A DNA stretch of 64,000 bases. Source: Achromobacter insolitus. GTDB lineage: Bacteria; Pseudomonadota; Gammaproteobacteria; Burkholderiales; Burkholderiaceae_B. The stretch covers positions 806,001-870,000 of the forward strand of contig NZ_NJIF01000002.1 of NCBI RefSeq assembly GCF_002209555.1, written 5' to 3'. Position 1 is the stretch's first letter. Each line of letters begins with the position of its first letter. The position numbers and the translations under genes are program-made. The notes beneath the pieces were generated by a model, which saw nothing but the letters and a program-made list of their open reading frames with translations, had not been told where the DNA came from and did no database searches. Positions 56,501 through 61,554 of this stretch are shown piece after piece.

Positions 56501-57813
56501 CAGGCGGTAACGTGACTGGAGGGGCAGGGCAATTCGCCCAATCAGCAGCAGTGAACTATCTGCACAGCATGGGCGCAGCTCAGATCAAAGATCTTGCCGC
56601 CTCCCTCGGTGGAGAGGGGTCGCCAGGACATGTAGCGCTTCATGCTGTATTGGCATGCGGTGGAGCTGTGGTTCAGGGTGCAAACTGCGGCGCCGGGGCT
56701 GTTGGCGCGTCGGCAAGCATTGTTCTGAACAGCCTTTTGGAGAAGGCATTTGGTCCCAGTGCTGCCGGGCTTCGGGCTGAAGAAAAGGAGCAGCGTTCGA
56801 ATCTAATTGTTTCCATCGTGGCTGCTATTTCCAGTGGGCTCTCTTCAGAGCAAATGTTGGCAAGTGCGACGGCCGCTCGTATTGAAGTTGAGAACAACAC
56901 GCTGAAGGACCATGCGAGCGTCCACACCGCCAAGTTCGAATCCAAGGTTAAGGAGTTGGCGGAATGTGTGGGCGATCGCGGATGTCAAAGCGCAGTTGGT
57001 CATTTCGACGGGTGGATCAAGGTTATTGACGAGCAGGATCTACCAGCTTGCGGGGACAACGACCCGTGTGTTCAGGACAAGTTGCTTGAGAGGGAGATAT
57101 ATGTTGCGGGGCGTGCCACTGCTATCGGTCGATTGAGTGATCCGCTGATCGCTGGGATGGATTTGCTGGATACGGCCAATCGTGACAATACCTATGATCG
57201 GTTGGCGTTGAAGGATGCGCTGGTGCGCTTCCAGATTGGCACGCCCGACTACGCAAACGGAGTGGACCGTTTTGTAGTTGAGACAATGATGGCATCGCCG
57301 GTAGTTTTTGCGGCGGTGAAAGGATTGTCACCTCTAGATAGTGACGGCGGGGTTAGCGGTAAGCCTAAATCATCCAGCACTACATTAGAAAACGGAAGCT
57401 TGCCGAAGATTGGTTCTCTAAAGGGCGATCCTGAGCTTCCACCTAAGAATGCGAGTCCGGACATGGTACGTTCTATTGAACGGCAGAATGAGGCTGCGAT
57501 AGATCTGGCAAAGGCCGGATATCAAGTTGAGCAGTTGCCAAATATAAATAAAAATTCCGCTAATCCAGACTTGAAAATAAATGGTGAATTTGCGGACGTT
57601 TATTCTCCAAAAACTAATAGCCTGATATCGGTTTTGAAAACAATGGCTGAGAAAGTGGATAGGCAGGCGAGAAACATTGTTGTCAATTTGGCGGACTCGC
57701 CTTTGACGTTTAGCCAGATAGAGGGCGCGCTGAAAGCAACGCCAGTTGAAGGTTTGAGAAGTGTATATGTCCTTAAGGGTGGGAAGTTAAAAATTATCGA
57801 GGTTTCTAAATGA
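47599..57813 (+). CDS. CdiA/FHA-type two-partner-secretion effector with C-terminal toxin
   Basis: A 3404-residue exported adhesin/toxin. A short signal peptide cleaves near A24. The TPS secretion domain (about 25-260) includes NPAGITCNGCGF. Hemagglutinin-type repeats follow to about 1514, interrupted at 415-445 by a Gly/Ser-rich stretch. Residues 1515-1712 are a non-repetitive, cysteine-containing block in the position of a CdiA receptor-binding domain. A second repeat field runs to about 2860. A pretoxin region ends in VENN (3097-3100). The remaining 304 residues are the CT module. The last 120 (NPDLKINGEFADVYSP, NIVVNLADS) resemble CdiA C-terminal nuclease-type toxins. No TpsB gene is adjacent. 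Confidence 0.92.
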   Translation: MMSKLRSLIIWSVVFTQVCSPVLAQTLPISVDRNVSGAKPSVGVSNGVPVINIAPPSAGGVSNNRYTQFNVGPSGAVLNNSGGPSQTQLAGQVGGNPMLGNQRARTILNQVTAPNPSQLLGTLEVAGNRANVIVANPAGITCNGCGFLNADRATLTTGKPRVGAEGGIGFDIAAGKIHVDGAGLNGANLSQVDLLARTLQINADVWADRLNISAGAARVDYASGDVSAQAGQGAAPELALDTAALGGMYANSVRLIGTEAGVGVNIGGNLVALTGDLQLTAAGDVRIAPRGATQAAGNLRLDSGRDLTVQGTAQAGGAVALAAARDASVQGAVGAGASLSMEAGGDASVGAQGSLRTRGALRVTAGKDLALSSDLLTSDQNVRVQSGRNLMVVGGAAVPPIGQGAIAGGGAGEDAGSGSGSGSGSGTTSGASSGTGSSTHVGGESGKPPEPAAPGDRDGGASVAGGVVSAKDGITLLAGRDLRLPRQVYASGTVQMLAGADAVSDAGAQLRAGGSLTVHAGEDVALAGAAVADGAVRIEAARGLRVDGSALAHAGPLDLKSGGDLRLGAGGQLQGPGVRTDAGRDLVLDGVLASTADADLRARRNLHANGKAVANGTLRADAAGNLTIGEAGLAQGSSRLQLGAGQDLRIAGTAGTAAGAGGGARTVGGALQGARTAGGILQAQAGRDLFITGTATAGSPIVLGAQRDIRLDGIATALEGGLTADAGANLRVGAAGRLQASDSLNARAGADLDSDGVIAAGGGLALAARGDILLGGVVAALGERALGNASVTAARDFIVKQNGQLQAAGTLTARVDRDLYAAGVLSSVGDMLLDAARDARTDGFAATHANLTLTGRDVTVGPSGVAQAGGKLTANAQGVLQAAGRLLAGGSQSLDAGDSLTVDGTVAALQGDLSLTAQRGDIALGAASRLQAGGALTAQAAGALTALGSAAAEQGMTLRAGTDATLGGITATQAGNLVVSAADKLAVTADSRLQAGAALDLSAGGALLNAGIASADTRAKLRAGSALDNAGSVLAGGDLIATASGSLSNAGRFVAGMGADGALNQPGSITLTADAIVHGGASLAGTDLSLSAGGLNLADGKLSAIGKVALSTPGDVDSRDAVVQGGALDIAAANLYNQRGKLTTTAGAAIKVDDELDTSGGVIAAAGNARIEAARLVNREGTLAAHDLAITATGALDNRGGLIQADNTLALNAASLDNRGPGAAGLGSRSIPDAARPPTGVLGKVVSLMADRIDNRSGDIQAVEALNLTSSHLDNTGGQIASLGDSRIVADTLRNSRGQLHANRTLTVIVQALQGLGSLQSAGDLGLQHAGSLDQDGDISSGRDLSLVIGGALDNRARVTAGRDLSITADSLNNQASGALLAAGVNTIAVAQGLTNAGLIDGGSTRITAGHVDNTGRIYGDAVSIQAGALVNGADGGGSGGAVIASRADLDLGVASLVNRDHALIHADADLRIGGALDGSGHAIGQTASLVNASATIEAAGNADISAASLRNQNDRYASVTVQVSSTPKVYFTPAGTTDMYDAASHWLCDEVTPMCSKDPAWLNDDPERMFLLPSAKYPESRYGPPFDYAPSLKGKGGKTSPITPTYTPVTTVCDGTGGDAGAICSDVPEKFRYGAHERIWSVFGVTPPSGPMPVWTAPERACYNHATCDAEAARRKVYEEAYAAYKAPHMALDARIREFNADFNNRLVGTFTYYQVQETVSETRTLSSDPGKILSGGAMMLTGAVANDKSQIAAGGALTVAGPAIHNIGAGGERIISRVGTATVTQARSRDRQEYTSAYRNTLAGQPIELPVGTSGGNLTVPLNGSRPGASHGGIAPGPVQVASVSLPGATVVRSVSNPAAVPDNQLFAVNGRADAPYLVATDPHFVGQRPVVSSDYLLNLLVKPGAQLGVQWGDWDTQVPAGAMFLTPSGQPKRLGDGFYEQKLVSDQILAATGQRFLDTYSDNDSQYKALLAAGAQFARGNGIQLGVALTEAQQRQLTTDLVWLVEQTVTLPDGTTETVLVPQVYLLVREGDLKGDGTLMAGRNVKLAAEGDVTDSGTIGARAATVMTAGNILNQGGGLIQGATVDLAAREDLTNLVSLIKGDNIALKAGRDIALTSTAASENFGSTWGTHVSGEARVDAGNLNMQAGRDITLTAAQVSVKDDARLQAGRDIALETLTENHGETLVLNKNNRHDLSTSSEVGSTLAAGGNLTLVAGQDVNARAAEVTAGKQLAVGAGRDINLVAGVETGSAYDEVRYKTKRFLSSKTTHTITSSDWEQAKASTFTGDTAVLMAGRDLNVAGSNVGAQKDLVLSAERDVNLLPGQNTEDRYDYKMVKKSGFGAMGGFSYGTRKQTDWIDGEKVFNTASTVGSVEGDALIKAGEALDITGSNVLARQGDITLIGQEVNIGAALDTTREKEFHEIKQTGLTLTASNPIVSAVQTGIRMAEAAGKTDNTVMKGLAGATAGVAAVNAYDAVRASAKAAEAAELAKAGSSNKIDQVGGVSIKLSLGTSKSSSTTDRSSSSAHGSTITAGRDLTIVAQGAGKDSDITVTGSTLSAGDKVALKAEGDVILQAARNAFEQQTDSKSSSASIGIGYSTGGKQNGFTLELGASLGRGKANGKDESWTNSLITAGNVLAIQAGGDTTLKGATGEADRIIASVGGNLLLESLQDSSKYDSKNQSAGFGLSLCIPPYCQGASSFSANASAGKLQSDFKSVMEQTGLRAGDGGFQIDVKKETKLAGSVIASSDQAVAQGLNTLDTGTLITEDIKNRAKYSGGQVSIGGGFGFGGGKGADSGLGTTKGGQVAGGASKEHGSSVATGSGGFGMGTPIVVGAKGSSSSTTQSAISGGTVVIRDEAAQQDRTGMTAAETIAALNRDASDTLNALKPIFDKEKIEAGFEIASEAQRQAGQFLENRAKEADALKKAMDAEPEGARKEQLAAQYAEAAKWGPNGGYRLLITAVSAAAGGNVTGGAGQFAQSAAVNYLHSMGAAQIKDLAASLGGEGSPGHVALHAVLACGGAVVQGANCGAGAVGASASIVLNSLLEKAFGPSAAGLRAEEKEQRSNLIVSIVAAISSGLSSEQMLASATAARIEVENNTLKDHASVHTAKFESKVKELAECVGDRGCQSAVGHFDGWIKVIDEQDLPACGDNDPCVQDKLLEREIYVAGRATAIGRLSDPLIAGMDLLDTANRDNTYDRLALKDALVRFQIGTPDYANGVDRFVVETMMASPVVFAAVKGLSPLDSDGGVSGKPKSSSTTLENGSLPKIGSLKGDPELPPKNASPDMVRSIERQNEAAIDLAKAGYQVEQLPNINKNSANPDLKINGEFADVYSPKTNSLISVLKTMAEKVDRQARNIVVNLADSPLTFSQIEGALKATPVEGLRSVYVLKGGKLKIIEVSK

Positions 57814-58211
57814 GTATAGTGATGACATTGGAGGTCGAAAATGGTGCGGCGCTCGAAGATATTGCCGACATCTTCCTAAAAATGGGTGGTAACTATGAGT
57901 TGGGCGGTGGAAGGCTCGATTCACTTTTCACCGAATCGGGTTGTCAATTTTCCATTCGTTATCTCAGCGAGCCGGAGAGCGTGGTCGCTGAAGAGATGAG
58001 CGATGTCGATTGGAAGGTTGGTTTGCGAGGAGCATTTCATTGTCGAGGTGCCAATCTAGTCGCGAGTTGGTGCGATATTCAGCGGTTTGTTGAGAATTTC
58101 GCTGAGGTTAAGAGGTTTCGCTTTGTGTTGTCTTTCCAATATGAAGAAGTCTATGCAATAAGAAATTCAGATGGATTGTTTTTTATACGTAGTCTATTAT
58201 GTGACGGGTAA
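57810..58211 (+). CDS. probable CdiI immunity protein
   Basis: A 133-residue acidic, soluble protein without signal peptide, beginning MSIVMTLEVENGAALEDIA. Its ATG overlaps the effector stop codon (ATGA), the usual arrangement of toxin and cognate immunity genes. Base composition is AT-rich like the toxin end and unlike the rest of the window. I recognise no immunity family; the role is inferred from position. It should neutralise the toxin domain encoded at about 57450-57812. Confidence 0.8.
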   Translation: MSIVMTLEVENGAALEDIADIFLKMGGNYELGGGRLDSLFTESGCQFSIRYLSEPESVVAEEMSDVDWKVGLRGAFHCRGANLVASWCDIQRFVENFAEVKRFRFVLSFQYEEVYAIRNSDGLFFIRSLLCDG

Positions 58212-58273
58212 AGACTAAGGGTTCCGTGCCGGCATAAGGAAAATTGTGTCAAATGAAATTTTCTAAGAAATAA

Positions 58274-58354
58274 TTAAATTTCAGGGGGGGTGTTGATTCT
58301 GCAAGTCGTCCTGGCGGAAAAGATTTAGGACTCGAAAGATGGGAAATGAAGTAG
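58274..58354 (+). pseudogene. 3' tail of a displaced CdiA toxin module
   Basis: An open stretch after a TAA at 58271 encodes about 26 residues, including GGVDSASRPGGKDLGLERW, ending at TAG 58352-58354. Its stop overlaps the ATG at 58339 of the following broken gene, mirroring the toxin/immunity overlap at 57810. A 7-G run is at 58284-58290. It reads as the last codons of an older toxin left behind when the current one was acquired. Confidence 0.5.
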
Positions 58355-58648
58355 CGGTCATCGTTCTAGGGGATGAGTACGACGATGCTCTCAGAGAGGC
58401 AATTCGCGCTGTTCTCGTAACGGTGGTGCCATTGAAATTGATAAATCTTGGAGGGTGGGCGGGACTCAAGAAGTCGAGCGTCAGATCGTCGCGCTTGGTG
58501 GTGCAATAATATCGATTGAGGCAGAGATCTTTATCGGGTCACTGTTTCCGGACCCAAAGAGGTAGTGGATGACATTGCTCTTCAGATTAAATGTAGGTTG
58601 TTGATGCGAGTGAAAAAAGCCGCCTTTCGCCAAAAAGGAAAGGTGTAA
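58339..58648 (+). pseudogene. orphan immunity-like gene broken by two frameshifts
   Basis: From the ATG at 58339, MGNEVAVIVLGDEYDDALRE reads in one frame. It continues at about 58423 in a second frame (RNGGAIEIDKSWRVGG, then ERQIVALGGAIISIEAE). From about 58530 a third frame carries DLYRVTVSGPKEVVDDIALQ to TAA at 58646-58648. Joined, these give a coherent protein of about 100 residues. AGGA precedes the start. Two small indels have destroyed it. Its place after a toxin tail indicates a former cdiI. Confidence 0.6.
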
Positions 58649-58682
58649 AAAAAGAAAGGTCTCGGACTGGAGTTGCCAGGGT

Positions 58683-58995
58683 TCAGTGGACACCTAATTT
58701 CCGCTTGCTATGCGCAGCTTCAAATTCATTCGGACTACCACCACCGAGATAGCTGCGTCGTCGCACTGAATTGTGGAAATCACCAATGTGCCCGGCCAAG
58801 CTTAAAGCGGCAGCATCTCGGTCCGAGTAAATGTGCTTCTTGATGTGCTCCTTCTTCAGGCTACCGAAGAAGGACTCGGCTACAGCGTTGTCCCAACAGT
58901 TTCCCCGCCTGCTTATGCTCCGCTCCAGATGATTTGCAGAAACGCCGCCATGTATCACTGCCATGCTGAGTGCGTTGATCTGAATGGATCAGCGC
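58683..58995 (-). mobile_element. IS3-family transposase (OrfB) 3' fragment
   Basis: An open frame at 58683-58964 encodes SRRGNCWDNAVAESFFGSLK and RRRSYLGGGSPNEFEAAH, the C-terminal end of the IS3-type DDE integrase including the catalytic-Glu helix. Upstream (58930-58995) ALIHSDQRTQHGSDTWRRFC continues the same protein in another frame, so one frameshift is present. The N-terminal part and orfA are missing. GGTGTCCACTGA at the 3' edge resembles an IS terminus. The element is a dead remnant. Confidence 0.85.
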
Positions 58996-58997
58996 GC

Positions 58998-59382
58998 GTT
59001 GAGGGTGTCGATATCGTACGGCTGTTGGCAACAGCATCTAGGACTAATTATCGATGGACCGTCGGTCTCGTAGCTGAGCCAACGATCTTTCTGGAAAAAA
59101 AGGCGTCAGGCTATATTTTCCAAAAAAAATATCCTGACACTCTCGCGAATAATGTTCCGGACGGTTGGAAGATGCGCGCTCAAGGACGAAGATGGAAAGA
59201 TACTTATGTCTCGTTCTTTCGACCGCATGTACGGTGAGTCCGAAAAGACTTTTCTCACGTACGCGAGTTTGCTTGAAGACCACAAGGGGGCTCGCGACGA
59301 GCTAGGCGCTAGACTGAACTTCTGGAGCGAGCCGCTTTACACCGAGATTTTTCATTTCCCGGATCAAGTCGCAGAGAAGTAG
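58998..59382 (+). pseudogene. second immunity-like remnant, 5'-truncated and frameshifted
   Basis: Downstream of the IS fragment, one frame reads VDIVRLLATASRTNYRWTVG and TIFLEKKASGYIFQ up to about 59175. The next frame then carries LKDEDGKILMSRSFDRMYGE and LNFWSEPLYTEIFHFPDQ to the stop at 59380-59382. Both parts look like real protein with charged and aromatic residues in balance. There is no start with a ribosome binding site, and the 5' end is cut at the IS edge. I do not recognise the family; an orphan cdiI is inferred from context. An intact 76-residue gene from 59152 is possible but lacks an SD. Confidence 0.45.
59105..59138. repeat. imperfect inverted repeat (hairpin)
   Basis: GTCAGG and ATATTTT on the left pair with AAAATAT and CCTGAC on the right, with a 2-base bulge and a 6-base loop. 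It lies inside the second remnant, over A-runs of 7 and 8 prone to slippage. Confidence 0.6.
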
Positions 59383-59414
59383 GCAGCGCTCGCGGATTAA
59401 CCGCGCTTGTCTGC

Positions 59415-59453
59415 TGTAGGCCGGGGTTGGAAGAGGGTGTCGACCGGCCTACA
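59415..59453. repeat. 10-base perfect inverted repeat at the end of the CDI region
   Basis: TGTAGGCCGG at 59415-59424 is repeated inverted as CCGGCCTACA at 59444-59453, spaced by 19 bases. A second small stem, CGCGG and CCGCG, precedes it near 59389-59404. It may be a terminator for the minus-strand monooxygenase gene, a REP-like element, or an element boundary. Confidence 0.5.
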
Positions 59454-59546
59454 CCTCCAAAAAAAGCAATCCCCTTCCGGCACCTTCCCCTTAGGCCGCA
59501 GCCCTCCCATCCCCGCGGCCCGCCAATAGCATGAGACGCCGGGCAC

Positions 59547-61349
59547 CTACTGCTTGTGATGCACCTCCTGCAACCCATAGACCTGCACCGGCATCCCCAC
59601 TTGCCTGGCCTTTAATTGCAGCGACAGATATTGCGAATAATGCCGTGACTGGTGCAGGTTGCCGCCGTGGAACCAGAGGGCTTCCTGTTGCGTGGGCTTC
59701 CACATATTGCGTTGCTCGCCTTCCCAGGGGCCGGGGTCCTTGGTGGTGTCGGAGCCCAGGCCCCAGCACTTGCCGACCTTGTCCGCGACTTCGCGGCTGA
59801 TCAGGTCCGCGGCCCAGCCGTTCATCGAGCCGTAGCCGGTTGCGTAGACCACCAGGTCCGCAGGGAGTTTGACGCCTGACTTCAGGACCACGGCGTCGCG
59901 CGTCAGGTGGCTGACGTCGGTGCGCGACTGCAGCTTGATGCTGCCGTCGATGATCAGGTCGCAGGCGCCGACGTCGATGTAATAGCCGGATCCGCGTCGC
60001 AGGTATTTCATGAACAGGCCGGAGCCGTCGTCGCCCCAGTCCAGCATGAAACCGGCCTTCTCGAGCTTGGCGTAGAACTCGGCATCGCGCTCGCGCATCT
60101 GGTCGTAGAGCGGGATCTGGAATTGCGCCATGATCTTGTAGGGCAGGGACGCGAATGTCAGGTCGGCCTTGCGTGTGGTCATGCCGTTGGCCAGCGCCTG
60201 CTCCGAATACAGGCCGCCCAGGCCGATGTCCATCAGCGTGTCGGAACGCACGATGTGGGTGGACGAACGCTGCACCATGGTGACGTTGGCGCCGGCTTCC
60301 CATAGCGCCGCGCAGATATCGTGCGCGGAGTTGTTGGCGCCGATGACCACCACGTTCTTGCCGCGGTAGGCGTCGGGGCCGGGGTGGCGTGAAGAGTGCT
60401 GCTGCTCGCCCTGGAATTCGTCCTGGCCGGGGAAGGTGGGAATGTTGGGTTTGCCGGACATGCCGGTGGCCAGCACCAGTTGCTTTGGCCGCAGCACGAC
60501 TGGCTTGCCTTCGCGCAGCACGTTGACTTCCCATTCCTGCTTTTGCTCGTCATAGCGCGCCGACTGGCAGACGGTGGAGGTCCAGTAAGTGAGCTCCATG
60601 ATCTTGGTGTACATCTCCAGCCAGTCGCCGATCTTGTCCTTGGGAGCAAAGATCGGCCAGTTCTCGGGGAAGGGGATGTAGGGCAGGTGGTCGTACCAGA
60701 CCGGATCGTGCAGGCACAGCGACTTGTAGCGCTTTCTCCAGCTGTCGCCGGCGCGCTCGTTCTTTTCGATGATGATGGTGGGCACGTCCAGCTGGCGCAG
60801 GCGCGCGCCCAGCGCGATTCCCCCTTGGCCGCCGCCGATGATGAGCACATAGGGCTGTGTCTCGTAGCCCAGCTCGGCCGCTTCCTGTTCGCGTTTTTCC
60901 AGCCAGGTTTTGCGGGTGCGGCTGCTGCCGTGCTCGGCGCCCTTGGGACGGCGCAGGCCGCTGGGTTCTTCGTGCCCCTTGAGTTCCGACATGGTGGTCA
61001 GCAGAGTCCAGATCTTGCCATCCCGGACGCGGATGTGGCCGTAGCCACGCGCGCGGTTGGTCTCGATTTCGATCCAGCCTTGCAGGAGGCCGGCGTCGTC
61101 GGAGACGGCTTCTTTCTGGTCCAGGCTGAAGCGCACCGGCTCCACATGCGACAGTTGCTGCCGCAGCATGTCGCGAATTTGATCCTGTCCCTCCAGTGTG
61201 CGGAGGTTCCAGGTGAACAGCACCAGGTCGCGCCAATAGCAGTCATCCTGGAACAGTGCGGCGACGCCATCGATGTCTTTGTTGCCCAGCGCCGTATTCA
61301 GGCGCGCGAGCACGGCGCCCAGGGTGGCGCCGGCTTGATCGGTCTGCAT
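59547..61349 (-). CDS. flavin-containing monooxygenase with N-terminal NTF2/SnoaL-like domain
   Basis: A 600-residue flavoprotein. Residues 1-125 look like an NTF2/SnoaL-like fold (LFQDDCYWRDLVLFTWNLRT). The FAD Rossmann motif IIGGGQGGIALGARL is near residue 170 and the NADPH site VVIGANNSAHDICAALWEAG near 330. VVYATGYGSMNGW is the late FAD motif. The Baeyer-Villiger fingerprint is not obvious (HSSRHPGPDAYRGK), so the reaction is open. It has a sigma-54 promoter (61452-61469) and lies downstream of a sigma-54 activator gene, its likely regulator. Confidence 0.88.
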   Translation of the reverse strand: MQTDQAGATLGAVLARLNTALGNKDIDGVAALFQDDCYWRDLVLFTWNLRTLEGQDQIRDMLRQQLSHVEPVRFSLDQKEAVSDDAGLLQGWIEIETNRARGYGHIRVRDGKIWTLLTTMSELKGHEEPSGLRRPKGAEHGSSRTRKTWLEKREQEAAELGYETQPYVLIIGGGQGGIALGARLRQLDVPTIIIEKNERAGDSWRKRYKSLCLHDPVWYDHLPYIPFPENWPIFAPKDKIGDWLEMYTKIMELTYWTSTVCQSARYDEQKQEWEVNVLREGKPVVLRPKQLVLATGMSGKPNIPTFPGQDEFQGEQQHSSRHPGPDAYRGKNVVVIGANNSAHDICAALWEAGANVTMVQRSSTHIVRSDTLMDIGLGGLYSEQALANGMTTRKADLTFASLPYKIMAQFQIPLYDQMRERDAEFYAKLEKAGFMLDWGDDGSGLFMKYLRRGSGYYIDVGACDLIIDGSIKLQSRTDVSHLTRDAVVLKSGVKLPADLVVYATGYGSMNGWAADLISREVADKVGKCWGLGSDTTKDPGPWEGEQRNMWKPTQQEALWFHGGNLHQSRHYSQYLSLQLKARQVGMPVQVYGLQEVHHKQ

Positions 61350-61451
61350 GACTTGTCTCCTTGCCCTTGGCGGGCGTCGTTGTCATGGCGGGCCGGGTTG
61401 CGGTCCGCCGGCGCCCCAGCCTGTGCCGGCCGGTGAGCGTCGATAACGATC

Positions 61452-61469
61452 AAGCAATTGGCATGCCAA
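61452..61469 (-). promoter_or_regulatory. sigma-54 (-24/-12) promoter of the monooxygenase gene
   Basis: On the minus strand TTGGCATGCCAATTGCTT matches the consensus TGGCAC-N5-TTGC, with the invariant GG (61467-61466) and GC (61455-61454) exactly 10 bases apart. It lies about 100 bases before the monooxygenase ATG at 61349 and downstream of the sigma-54 activator gene. Confidence 0.85.
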
Positions 61470-61501
61470 CCCCGTTGTCCTGGGGGCCGGGGCCGGATCC
61501 C

Positions 61502-61541
61502 GTGGCGCCGCGCCACACCTGTGGCGCCCGGGTGTGGCACC
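61502..61541. promoter_or_regulatory. cluster of inverted repeats, probable activator-binding site
   Basis: Three adjacent dyads lie upstream of the -24/-12 promoter: GTGGCG-N3-CGCCAC (61502-61516), CCACA-CC-TGTGG (61513-61524) and GGTG-N3-CACC (61531-61541). They are about 35-75 bases upstream of the -24 element and share the half-site TGTGG/GTGGC. This is a plausible upstream activating sequence for the activator at 61555. Confidence 0.6.
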
Positions 61542-61554
61542 GGGGCGTTATGCC

